DNA from: Nymphaea colorata
Lineage: Eukaryota > Streptophyta > Magnoliopsida > Nymphaeales > Nymphaeaceae
DNA: 60,000 nt
NCBI RefSeq assembly: GCF_008831285.2
Contig: NC_045148.1
Coordinates: forward strand, 1,552,001-1,612,000
Direction: 5' to 3'
Below are positions 36,918 to 47,301 of the stretch, piece after piece (positions within the stretch are counted from its first letter, which is position 1; every line of letters starts with the position of its first letter). The position numbers and the translations under genes were made by a program. The notes under the pieces were generated by a model, which was given only the letters and a program-made list of their open reading frames with translations, ran no database searches and had not been told where the DNA came from.

Positions 36918-38724
36918 ATGGTGAAGTCTCCAGAGGAAGAGCACCCACGGAAGGCGTTTGGTTGGGCCGCCAGAGACACATCTGGTGTTCTCTCACCCTT
37001 CAACTTCTACCGCCGGTGCTGCTCTCCCCCTCCAACCTCTTCCTTCCTTAATCTCCTTCTTCTTCATCTTCTTCGTCGGGTTGGTGGTTCTTTTAGCTTC
37101 TTCAATTATAATATCCTAAGAGTAATGACAACATATGGTTTTCAGTTTCAGAATGGATTTATGCGATTTTGCCAAATTAAAGTTAAAAATAATGAGAAAA
37201 TAAAGTGGGAGGTAGAAACCTTTTACCTAAATTTTTGGACAAATTATCTCAGACCCAAGTCTGATCCCAACAGAAAAATATTACTCAAATGGTCATCTGT
37301 TCCAGTATAATGAATTCCCCCACAAAACTGCTAGCTTACCGGATTCCACCTGGTTCCGTCACCAGGACCAACGGTGCTGACGACGTCACCTTGAAGATCC
37401 TTTACTGCGGCATCTGCCACTCCGACCTCCACGCTGTGCGCAATGAATGGGGCAACACCATCTATCCCATCGTCCCCGGGTATGCCTCCCCAACATCTCA
37501 CAGAAGTCTATTTCTACAGCTGTCGTATCAATTCTACTTCCCAACCAATTAACGGCGAGGGCCTGAACTTTTTTGCAGGCACGAGATCATAGGTGCTGTG
37601 ACGGAAGTGGGTACCAATGTCGCCGATTTCAAGGTCGGGGACATCGCCGGCGTCGGCTGCCTCGTGGGAGCATGCCACACCTGCGAGAGCTGCGAGAGTG
37701 ACCTGGAGAACTACTGCCCCCAGCCGATCCTCACCTATAACTCCATCGTCCCGGACGGCACCATCACCTATGGTGGGTACTCCGACCATATCGTGGTGCC
37801 CCGTCGGTACGCCGTCCGGGTGCCCGAGGGCCTGCCGCTCGCAGCCGCAGCGCCGTTGCTCTGCGCAGGAATCACGGTGTACAGCCCCATGAAGCACTAC
37901 GGGATGACGGAGCCCGGGCGGCACCTCGGGGTGGTGGGGCTCGGCGGGCTCGGCCACGTGGCGGTGAAGATAGGCAAGGCCTTCGGTCTCAAGGTCACGG
38001 TGATCAGCACGTCGCCGGCCAAGGAGAAGGAGGCCATGCAGGGGCTCGGTGCGGACGGCTTCCTGGTTAGCCGGGATCCGGAGAAGATGAAGGTAAGCCG
38101 CTAATGAGCGTGTGACTCGAGCCATTAAGATGGACGATCATCGGTTGGAGGCTCAGGCATTTCTGGTCACTTCTTATAGTTTGGCTTATGACAATTTCTT
38201 ATCCTCTGGTTCATCCACAGGATGCTGCTAACACCATGGACTACATCATCGATACCGTCTCTGCAGTACACTCGCTGGAGCCATTACTGGCCCTCCTCAA
38301 GCTCAACGGGAAGCTCATCATGGTGGGGGCGCCGGACAAACCTCTATCCCTCAACGCATTTTCTCTACTTATCGGTACGTAAAAAATTGATCAAGCTTAT
38401 GATTCCTGCATTTCTACGACCGAAGCAACTCGATCTGTTTACTAGTGTTTTCGCCGGAATCCCGCTACTTCAAATTAGTGTTTTGACTGATTCTTTTCTT
38501 CCTCCTGATTTCGGGGTCGATCAGGGAGGAAGGCCATAGGAGGAAGCGTCATTGGGGGGATGAAGGAGACTCAGGAGATGATGGATTTCTGTTGCAAGCA
38601 CAACATTACTGCAGACGTGGAGGTCATCAACATGGATTATGTTAACGCCGCCATGGATCGCCTCGCGAAATCGGATGTCAAGTATCGCTTCGTCATCGAC
38701 GTGGCGAACTCGCTTTCAAACTAG
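36918..38724 (+). CDS. CAD: Zinc alcohol dehydrogenase, CAD family, copy 1 (359 aa)
   Basis: NADP-dependent medium-chain dehydrogenase of the cinnamyl alcohol/8-hydroxygeraniol/mannitol dehydrogenase group, interconverting alcohols and aldehydes in the cytosol. Exons: 36918-37015, 37366-37479, 37579-38092, 38221-38374, 38525-38724; GT/AG borders; 1080 nt including the stop. Start chosen at [20 protein letters not shown], the conserved family N-terminus. Catalytic zinc ligands: Cys50 (GICHSD), His72 and Glu73 (PGHE), Cys166 ([11 protein letters not shown]). Structural zinc: Cys103, 106, 109, 117 ([15 protein letters not shown]). Cofactor loop GLGGLG at 191-196. C-terminus [11 protein letters not shown]. 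No defects, except an unusual Cys (FCCKHN, where CAD2 and CAD3 have FCGKHN). Exon 3 is strongly GC-rich at third positions. Exact substrate cannot be read from sequence. Confidence 0.95.
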
Positions 38725-39044
38725 AGATAGCGAATTCGCTAGTGTGTGTATCTACATTGTGTCGCCTTTTAATATGCTTGTTGAATGACTTGTATGAAGT
38801 CACTAGAAGATGCGTTGGAAGATGTATGTGATTTTGGTTCATTAGTTATGAACTATATGATTTTGTTTCGTCGGTTACGATTGGTATTGGATTCCTGAAG
38901 AAAAATAAAAGAAAGAAATTTCAGAGAAGAAAGAAAATTCGTGGAAACATAATTGAAACATAATTAAATGCCAACGTGGTTTAGTTGGCATCATTCAATC
39001 ATGTTGGTACGTATATTTTATACGGAATCATAATTGAAGCACGG

Positions 39045-39493
39045 ACATTTTAGATCGTCCGGCAATAAAAACAATATATTAAAAATTGTTTCTAAATTTT
39101 TTTTAAAACCTTAAGAGGTCGTTTGATTGTTGTCTATTGTGACATGATAGACAAGACATTCTGTCGATCACACTACTGTGATGTCCTTATAGACAATGAT
39201 GTTCCATGTTCATGCTTGATGATTTTATGAACAAAACACTATGTTCCTCTTGTCTAGTGTTTGTTTCACATATGTCTGTTTTGTCTGGCGTTTGTTTTTG
39301 TTCTGTCTGATCTATTTATTATGTCCGATGTTTGAGTTTTCCATAGTCTGTCCTTACTTGTGTTTGTTTATGTTCTATCTGGTGTTTGTGTCTTTTATGA
39401 TCAGTTTTGGCTATTATAGTTGTTGTGTCCGATATAAGATAATAAAAATATCTTATTTTTTAAATATGTTATATCAAAATAAGAATAAAATTC

Positions 39494-39527
<34 letters not shown>

Positions 39528-40941
39528 TTAATAAATTAAAGATTTGGTTTTTTTGGTGTGTGGGAAGTTATCCCACCACGCAAACGAGAGCTAAACCTTC
39601 CCTCTTTCCCTTGCTCCTAGGGGGTCTGCATAGCACTCCACAAGTCAATCACACATGCCCCCCACCCGCCTGTTTGAACTATGCTCCTGGGAACAAAATA
39701 AGATTGTGGTTTCTCGTTCTATATATTTTTACTAAGTATTTTCATTGATCGTTGCATAATGAGCGAATAAACATATATAGCTGTCATAGTTCCACTGCAA
39801 GACATGCCCACAGAAAACCCCCAAATTTTTATTTCAAAAGAATGATTATGTATAAATACACAAAAACAAAAGGAGATGTAAGTTCAAAGTTATCCCTGCT
39901 ACTAGCAGTACAGTTAAACAAGCAGGGAGCAGGGAGACAATCTCATAGGCAGGATTACAATTTGAAACTTGATAAAACTTCTGCAGCAGAAAAGAGTAAT
40001 ATTCCTCATGACAGCTCCCCTCGGATTGCGAATACAATTGGTAAACCTTCGTCTCCAATGAGGCGGGCCTATCCTCAGAGAACTTCCTTTGACAGGGTCA
40101 TCAATCTGCACTAAAATACTTTCCATAAGCTGCACTCACTGAAGGAAGGAAAGGTCTGGATCTGCTCTGGTGAAGACAAACTATGGCCCGGTCATAACCA
40201 GAATCAAGAAGTCCAAAAGCCAACTTTGTGCCTTGCTCTCTATGAAGGACAGCGACATGGATAGAGGGAAGTCCCGGCCCTCTAGTGACATGTTTATCTG
40301 CATCAATGGAAGTCATCCCCCTCCCCTCTTTCTCCCTACTTTCAGAGGGATAAAAAACATCCACCTCCCTCTGATTAGTAAAGTTAGAAGAAGTGGACGA
40401 ACATGAAATTTGAAGAAGATGTTTTCATTTGTTAGAATTTGAAATAATGTCTATTAATAAAACAGTTAATATGCTTACAAACAATTATGATTACTTACAA
40501 ATAAAAGCAAACACTAACTCATTCAGTCAAATGCACAAACACTTTATATACATCCGAATGACCAAAAGAGAGTGAGAGAAATAAAGAGAAAAGCATTAAA
40601 GAAATGCACCTACTAAAAAAAGTCTCGTTTCAATGAAATGAAGGAAAAAAAAAACCACCGATAAGCCCTACAAGCTGGATTAGATGACAAAAAATGAAGC
40701 GAGCGAGAGAGTGGGATGGCTTGCAACTGCAATACTATACAGAATTGAGCACATCCCATTCATAGTTGAATGGATGAGTTAGACGAGGAAGAGGAGGGAG
40801 GAAGAAGGAGGCAGGAAGAAGAGGAAGAGAGAAAGAGAAGAGAGCAACAGAAATGAGAGGGGAAGCAGCGAGAGGGTGACATGGAGGGAGCAGGGGTGAA
40901 ATAGGGGGAGCTGCAACGAGGTCGGGTGACGGCGTTCCATG
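39045..40941. other. Spacer with a TA tract and unassigned open frames
   Basis: TA tract at about 39495-39526. A plus-strand open frame at 39752-40114 ends in a coding-looking stretch (SSPRIANTIGKPSSPMRRAY); I do not recognise the family. It could be the 3' piece of a captured or dead gene. Nothing else is supported. Confidence 0.35.
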
Positions 40942-41123
40942 CAGGGGCGGAGCCAGGATTTTTTCTACGGTCGGGCCAAGACGATTCGCGGGCCGGGCCA
41001 AGGTCGGGCCAAGAGGAGCGACGAGGAGCGACCGGTCGGACCAAACTAAAAAAATTTGATTTTTTCAATGTAAAAAAAAAATTCCTGTGCTCACCCGGGC
41101 CATGGCCCGGGCCCCTCTCCCTC
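40942..41123. mobile_element. hAT-type MITE of the CAGGGGCGGAG family, 182 bp
   Basis: Starts CAGGGGCGGAGCCAGG and shows the family core and GGCCATGGCCCGGGCCCC before the end. A perfect 8-bp target duplication GTTCCATG flanks it (40934-40941 and 41124-41131), which is diagnostic of hAT insertion. Confidence 0.88.
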
Positions 41124-41519
41124 GTTCCATGTCCCATCTGTCCTACCCGTTTCACGTCCGTTGTTTGTGTCAGCAGGGAAAAATCAGAACGCGAGCTGTC
41201 TGTTCCGTCCGGTAAGATGGTTATCAAACAATAGGCATATTCATGAAACAGTTTGTCATTATTTCTATCATCAAACCCCTTTTTCAATGTTTAAAGTTAA
41301 ATACCCCAATAGCCCATCGGCATGAAGCAGGAACCAATCATCTCATTCAAATTACAAACCTGGATATATGCACAGGCCTGTATTTGCACCAAGCGTTTGA
41401 GGAACTCATTCAAGACTTACTCGAACTGCTGCTCAACAGGGTTTTGCCTGTGTGCACTGTACGCTCATGTGCATGATAAGTACCCCTAAAAGTACTAGAC
41501 TAAAGAGACACATGTCAGC

Positions 41520-41745
41520 TGTGTATGCATGCATAACCACCTCTCGACAAATTATTCAAAATTATCATTTCACATCTAAGTTGTCTTAGACATGTGATGC
41601 ATATCTTGATAAAATGGGATAAAATTATTTTCTCCAAATCACACCGGTAGATTTCATTATAATCAGTTGGTTGATTTTTCCAAATAATGGCGGGATTCGA
41701 ACTAAGCATCCATTAGCCACCCGCTCATGCCACTTCACCGAATCA
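41520..41745 (-). mobile_element. Candidate tRNA-derived SINE
   Basis: On the minus strand an A-box-like TGGCATGAGCGGG (41732-41720) is followed by a strong B-box AGTTCGAATCC (41703-41693), about 28 bases apart, then a non-tRNA body. The 3' end and target duplication are not resolved. Confidence 0.5.
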
Positions 41746-43117
41746 TATCCCATGTGTGGAATGAGTTTTTCACTTCATACTAAAGAAATGGATCTGCCCA
41801 TACCTTCATACACTAATTAGAAAAGGGCGTGGATTGACTCTAATTGGCACTCTAATTTTTTATTTTATGAGTTTGAATGAAATAGAAATCAGTTGACTGT
41901 CTATTATATTGTTTCGTCTTCCAATGGAAATTGCCGAGAACATGTGACAATAGAAGAAGCATTAAGCTTCCTTTGATGGTGGACCCATGTCGAGGAGAAA
42001 AATTAGGACTTCTCTGGCCATGTGGACCGATCCATATGATTTAAAAGTTATCGGCCGGCATGGTTTATGAGTCTCTTAGAATGCTGTAACATTCAATGAA
42101 TGTGTCAGAATATTGTAACATAACATTTATCGCAAAACTGTTCTTTAAAAGCTCTATTATGTTACTGCTATTATGTTACTTTTTCATGTATCTAACCCAA
42201 AATTGATTAGATTCATCGAACACTTTAACAGTATTTCGTGAATTATCTCACTTTTTGAAATAAGTGCATAAAACAGTACTATACCATACTGTTACCATCC
42301 CCAAACGGCCTCAATGTTCATCTCAAAAAATGGCTGGGGTTGCAAATGGTACAGATATGCTTTTGAAAGCTTTTCGTCATTTTTTATTACGTCGGATTCT
42401 AGTAGCTATCTATCTGACCTATATGTTCGAGATCTTATTCATTTGTAACCCTAAATTAACACCCGCTGCTAATAATGGACTAAAAGAGTTGTTGCAGTGA
42501 TCATTATTTCTTACTGTCGTTGAAAGATTTAGGTTGTGTCACCAAATAAAAGAAAAAAAAAAGTTGTTTTATAAGAGCAAGGTTGTGTAAAAAACTTGTT
42601 TACCAAGCATTTTTTGAAACCCAACTCCTGCATTTGGGTGATAAAGATTCCAATACATAAGGTGATCACCAAACGGGTTAGGTGCAGTCTGTCTGTCTTG
42701 ATACGTAGAAAAAGGTTTGGCTACAATAAAGAAGCCAGCCGGCCTCCCCGGCCCCGGTCCCGGCCCGGTTATGCCTGTATACGCACGCGAGCGCTTTGAA
42801 TTCCAGCCGAGTCTATCTTTTCACACTACCACATCTGGTCGACGTTCACCGGCGCCGTGTGAACCGCCTCCCGTGAATCAGAGGAGGTCGGAAGTTCTTC
42901 GGGGTAAACTCCATCGGCCACTGAATGCCAAGGAAATCTACTAAAAGCCCTCAGCGTTGCTTACCGAATACGTGCATCAGCAGTGACGTTAGCAATGGTT
43001 GCCACACTTTTCGTCACCTTTATTTTCTAGAAGCGCTTCTAGATCATAGAGAAAAAGACTCCTACGAAAAAGGACTACTCGTTTCAAAGAGAAAGAGTGA
43101 GTATGCTTGGCTACTCT

Positions 43118-43125
43118 TATATAAA
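43118..43125 (+). promoter_or_regulatory. TATA box of CAD2 (TATATAAA)
   Basis: Consensus TATA box 76 bp upstream of the CAD2 ATG, in a promoter otherwise similar to that of CAD1. Confidence 0.65.
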
Positions 43126-43193
43126 GGGAGAAGTCGGGGGAGAGGCAAAACAAAACACAAGGCGCAGATAGAGAAAGAGATCTAGAGAGAAAG

Positions 43194-45110
43194 ATGGTGA
43201 AGTCTCCAGAGGAAGAGCACCCACGGAAGGCGTTTGGTTGGGCCGCCAAAGACACATCTGGTGTTCTCTCACCCTTCAACTTCTCCCGCAGGTGCTGCTG
43301 TCCCCTTCCTACTCTTCCTTCCTTAATTTCCTTCTTCTTCATCTTCTTCGTCGGGTTGGTGGTTCTTTTAGCTTCTTCAATTATAATATCCTAAGAGTAA
43401 TGACAACATATGTTTTTCAGTTTCAGAATGGATTTATGCAATTTTGTCAAATTAAAGTTAAGAATAATGAGAAAATAAAGTGGGAGGTGGAAACCTTTTA
43501 CCTAAATTTTTGGACAAATTAGCTCAGACCCAAGTCTGATCCCAACAGAAAAATATTACTCAAATGGTCATCTGTTCCAGTATGATGAATTCCCCCACAA
43601 AACTGCTAGCTTACCGGATTCCACCTGGTTCCGTCCCCAGGACCAACGGTGCTGACGACGTCACCTTGAAGATCCTTTACTGCGGCATCTGCCACTCCGA
43701 CCTCCACGCTGTGCGCAATGAATGGGGCAACACCATCTATCCCATCGTCCCCGGGTATGCCTCCCCAACATCTCACAGAATTTTATTTCTACAGCTGTCG
43801 TATCACTTCTACTTCCCAACCAATTAACGGCGACGGCCTGAACTTTTTTGCAGGCACGAGATCATAGGTGCTGTGACGGAAGTGGGTACCAACGTCGCCG
43901 ATTTCAAGGTCGGGGACATCGCCGGCGTCGGCTGCCTCGTGGGAGCATGCCACACCTGCGAGAGCTGCGAGAGTGACCTGGAGAACTACTGCCCCCAGCC
44001 GATCCTCACCTATAACTCCGTCGTCCCGAACGGCACCATCACCTATGGTGGGTACTCCGACCATATCGTGGTGCCCCGTCGGTACGCCGTCCGGGTGCCC
44101 GAGGGCCTGCTGCTCGCAGCCGCAGCGCCGTTGCTCTGCGCAGGAATCACGGTGTACAGCCCCATGAAGCACTACGGGATGACGGAGCCCGGGCGGCACC
44201 TCGGGGTGGTGGGGCTCGGCGGGCTCGGCCACGTGGCGGTGAAGATAGGCAAGGCCTTCGGTCTCAAGGTCACCGTGATCAGCACGTCGCCGGCCAAGGA
44301 GAAGGAGGCGATCCAGGGTCTCGGTGCGGACGCCTTCCTGGTCAGCCGGGATCCAGAGAAGATGAAGGTAAGCCGCTAGTTATCGTGTGACTCGAACCAT
44401 TAAGATGGACGATCATCGGTTGGAGGCTCAGGCATTTCTGGTAACTTCTTAGAGTTTGGCTTATGACAATTTCTCGTCCTCCGGTTCATCCACAGGATGC
44501 TGCTAACACCATGGACTACATCCTCGACACCGTCTCTGCAGTACACCCCCTGGAGCCATTGGTGGCCCTCCTCAAGCTCAACGGGAAGCTCGTCATGGTG
44601 GGGTTGCCGGACAAACCTCTATCCATCAACGCATTTTCTCTACTTTTCGGTACGTAAAAAATGTCAGCTTGTGATTCCTGCATATCTACAGCACCGTTTA
44701 CTGCCATATTTTCCTTTTGATAATCAAGTCAGTATGTTGGTCCACAAGATTGTTTGCACTCGGCACTTGCCGACCGATCCTTGCTGCCTTGGTCATGCGC
44801 CATGGCCCTTCTCAAAAACTGGTGTTTTCCGGTTCGCCGGAATCTTGCTACTTCAAATAAATTAGTGTTTTGACTGATTATTTTCTTTCTCCTGGTTTCG
44901 GGTTCGATAGGGAGGAAGGCCGTAGGAGGAAGCGTGATTGGGGGAATGAAGGAGACACAGGAGATGATGGATTTCTGTGGCAAGCACAACATTACAGCAG
45001 ACGTGGAGCTCGTCAGTATGGATTATGTTAACACCGCCATGCATCGCCTCGCCAAAGCAGATGTCAAGTATCGTTTCGTCATCGACGTAGCGAACTCGCT
45101 TTCAAACTAG
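43194..45110 (+). CDS. CAD: Zinc alcohol dehydrogenase, CAD family, copy 2 (359 aa)
   Basis: Near-identical paralogue of copy 1 with the same five exons: 43194-43291, 43641-43754, 43854-44367, 44496-44649, 44911-45110, 1080 nt. All zinc ligands are kept (Cys50, His72, Glu73, Cys166; Cys103/106/109/117), as is the GLGGLG cofactor motif. Differences from copy 1 include Lys for Arg in WAAKD, Ser for Tyr in FNFSRR, Leu for Pro in [10 protein letters not shown], and Ile/Ala in IQGLGADAF. Introns 1-3 are almost the same as in copy 1, which points to a recent duplication or gene conversion; intron 4 differs. Same inferred reaction and uncertain substrate. Intact. Confidence 0.95.
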
Positions 45111-45566
45111 AGATTGTTCCCATGGCGAATCCGCTAGTGTGTGTATCTACAGTGGTTTTCTGTATCGCCTTTTACTATGCTTGTTGAATTAGTTGTATGA
45201 ATTCACCGTAAGATGTGTTGGAAGACGTCTGTGATTTTGGTTCATCTGTAATTATATATATATATATGATTTTGTTTTATCTGTTATGATTGGTCTTGGA
45301 TTCCTGAAGAAAAAATTTAAAAAAAGAAATCCTTACAAGAAATGTCATAGAAAAAAAGAAAAATCGTGGAAAAGCTTGCAACATGGTTTAGTTGGCATTA
45401 TTCAATCATGCTGGCACGTATATTTTATACGGAATTAAAATTGAAGCACGGCAGCATAAATATTGGGATTTTAAATTGAGGCGGCGATTGTGATGGCTTA
45501 GAATTGGTCGGTGCAGGAGCACATATACTCTCAAACCAATTTTTACGATAAACAATACGGGAACCA

Positions 45567-45570
<4 letters not shown>

Positions 45571-45615
<45 letters not shown>
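45571..45615. repeat. (TA)n microsatellite
   Basis: About 22 TA repeats just downstream of CAD duplication unit 2. Confidence 0.95.
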
Positions 45616-45616
<1 letters not shown>

Positions 45617-46019
45617 CAATGATCATCATGAATTGTATTTGCCATGAAAGACAAAAGAGGGGACAATAACTTGTCCACTTGGCCTCATAATGAGCACTCC
45701 TAGTCTTAAGATCAATACTATTCATACCTCTAGAAATCAAATTGAAGACGTAGTTACAACACGCCACCCAACCAACCCGACCAGATGCATTAATAGACCC
45801 AATTAACGAACACAAAAATCCGAAATGAAGGCAAACATGAAAGCAAAGGTGGCATGAGGTTTAACATATGTGAATCGTTGGGAAGATGTGGTGATTTAAT
45901 AGCCAGAATGCAAATGGAGCCACCATGATAAATAATAGAGTTGCCCACATCTCAGACGGTCCACCTAAATAAAAGCCCAGGTATGCTAGAGGAGCATCCC
46001 CTTGTTAAGCGGAATAGAG

Positions 46020-46223
46020 CAGGGGCGGAGCCAGGATTTTGTTGAGGGACGGGCCAAACCATCGGCGGGTCGGGCCAAGAGGAGCGACGGTAGGGCCAAG
46101 AAGAATGATGGGTCGGGCCAAACGAAAAAAATTTAATTTTTTACATATAAAAAAAAATTCTTAGCTCATCCGGGCCATGGCCCAGGCGGCCCGGCCCCCC
46201 CGCCCCCCCCCCCTCCGCCCCTG
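46020..46223. mobile_element. hAT-type MITE of the CAGGGGCGGAG family, full-length reference copy, 204 bp
   Basis: Inverted termini CAGGGGCGGAG and CTCCGCCCCTG are complete, and a perfect 8-bp target duplication GAATAGAG flanks the element (46012-46019 and 46224-46231). The body has GGGCCAAGAGGAGCGACG, an A/T core and GGGCCATGGCCC. No coding capacity. This copy defines the family boundaries. Confidence 0.93.
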
Positions 46224-47081
46224 GAATAGAGGGAGGTTCACAAATCAGGTTGTGGATCATAAGGCTGTCATTCACCCGTGGAGAGGTCGGTCCACTCTCT
46301 ATAAGGCTGTCATCCTCGAACCCAATGGTGATGTAAAGAGAGAAAGAGGCGTAAATCAGCCACTGGAAGATTGTGTTTGGTGGGTATGAAGTTGGCGCAA
46401 TCTAGATCGCTAGTCATGGTGCGAGCATGGAGGTGATTCTCCACTCCACTGACCTGTGCATGCACAAATCTGCAAGATAATTAAATGGTCCAGTAAGGAG
46501 GCAAGCACATGGTGATGTTAGTTCATCTCTGCCGTCTGTTTTGAATTTGAATGAACCTGTAAGATCTTTCTCAATTGAGGACTAATCGATGCAGGCTGAA
46601 GGACTTCAAAAGTGAGGCACCGCTTTCTGGATCTTTCCCAGTGAGTGCGTTCAGTAATGTCGCATCGATTCCCATCAGCATCGGAGCTCCTTATAGGATG
46701 GTGAGGGCAGTTGTCCATGCCAGCAACAAATTTTTTATTTATTTTTACATAGATTTCTTACAATTATTTACTTTTTTTTTATATATGTTGTGCTCCTTCA
46801 GAAATAAGAATTTCTATACTTGTGAACAATTGCCTGAGGCACCTTTTTACTCACTATCCATGGTTCTTCTACTCGCTTTCTGGATTTTCTCCTTTGCAAG
46901 GAGTTTTAGGACTTTGTTTCGTTCTCTTGTGCTGCAATTCCAGTACTTAGGCCTTGTTCTTTAGTTCTGAGGGTGTTTGCAGGGATTCTGAATGTGTAAT
47001 TCCTTAACTTTATGTTGGCCTGGGGTTTTCCATCACCTGTTCACATGTGGAAAAGAAATGTTTGTATGCTATTCATAAGGT
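46224..47081. other. Spacer with one exon-like segment
   Basis: 46594-46700 is open and bounded by GATGCAG on the left and ATG/GTGAGG on the right, reading APLSGSFPVSAFSNV and ISIGAPYRM. It could be an orphan exon of a lost gene. No neighbouring exon or family is recognised. Confidence 0.3.
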
Positions 47082-47084
47082 TTA

Positions 47085-47298
47085 GGTCGTGTTTGATAGC
47101 TTAAAATCTTAGATCCAAGATTGAATAAAAAGGTGTGTTTTGAGAGATGTAAGGATCTCAATATCATTCATGCTACATGTTAAAGCTATGAATTTATGGT
47201 TGGATGGAGAGGGTGTCTGATCATAAAGCCATAGATTTAAGATCCTAAGGATCTCAAATCACTGCAAATATTAGGTCAACAGTGAAACAAACACAACC
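47085..47298. mobile_element. Tourist-like MITE, 214 bp, TTA target duplication
   Basis: Left end GGTCGTGTTTGATAGC and right end GAAACAAACACAACC form imperfect inverted repeats. TTA lies outside both ends (47082-47084 and 47299-47301). Non-coding. Confidence 0.8.
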
Positions 47299-47301
47299 TT
47301 A

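Larger units (their letters stand above)
35799..39044 (+). repeat. CAD duplication unit 1
   Basis: Matches unit 2 (41970-45452) from CCTTTGAGGGTGGACCCATG through promoter, all exons and introns of the CAD gene, to TTTATACGGAAT ... TTGAAGCACGG. Similarity is strongest from about 36900 onward, introns included. The left boundary coincides with the point where intron 4 of FAD relic D stops. Confidence 0.8.
41970..45452 (+). repeat. CAD duplication unit 2
   Basis: Partner of 35799-39044. Longer mainly because intron 4 of CAD2 carries extra sequence (about 44690-44830) and the 3' flank differs. Confidence 0.8.

Noticed and set aside
37289-37365. ATG-started frame leading into CAD1 exon 2 (and 43564 in CAD2)
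   Set aside because: The real exon starts after CACCAG at 37366 in phase with exon 1; the earlier ATG lies in intron 1.
37514-38125. 203-residue minus-strand open frame opposite CAD1 exon 3 (also 43789-44232 and 52880-53329)
   Set aside because: It exists in all three paralogues because exon 3 is GC-rich at third codon positions, which removes antisense stops. The sense frame has all family motifs.
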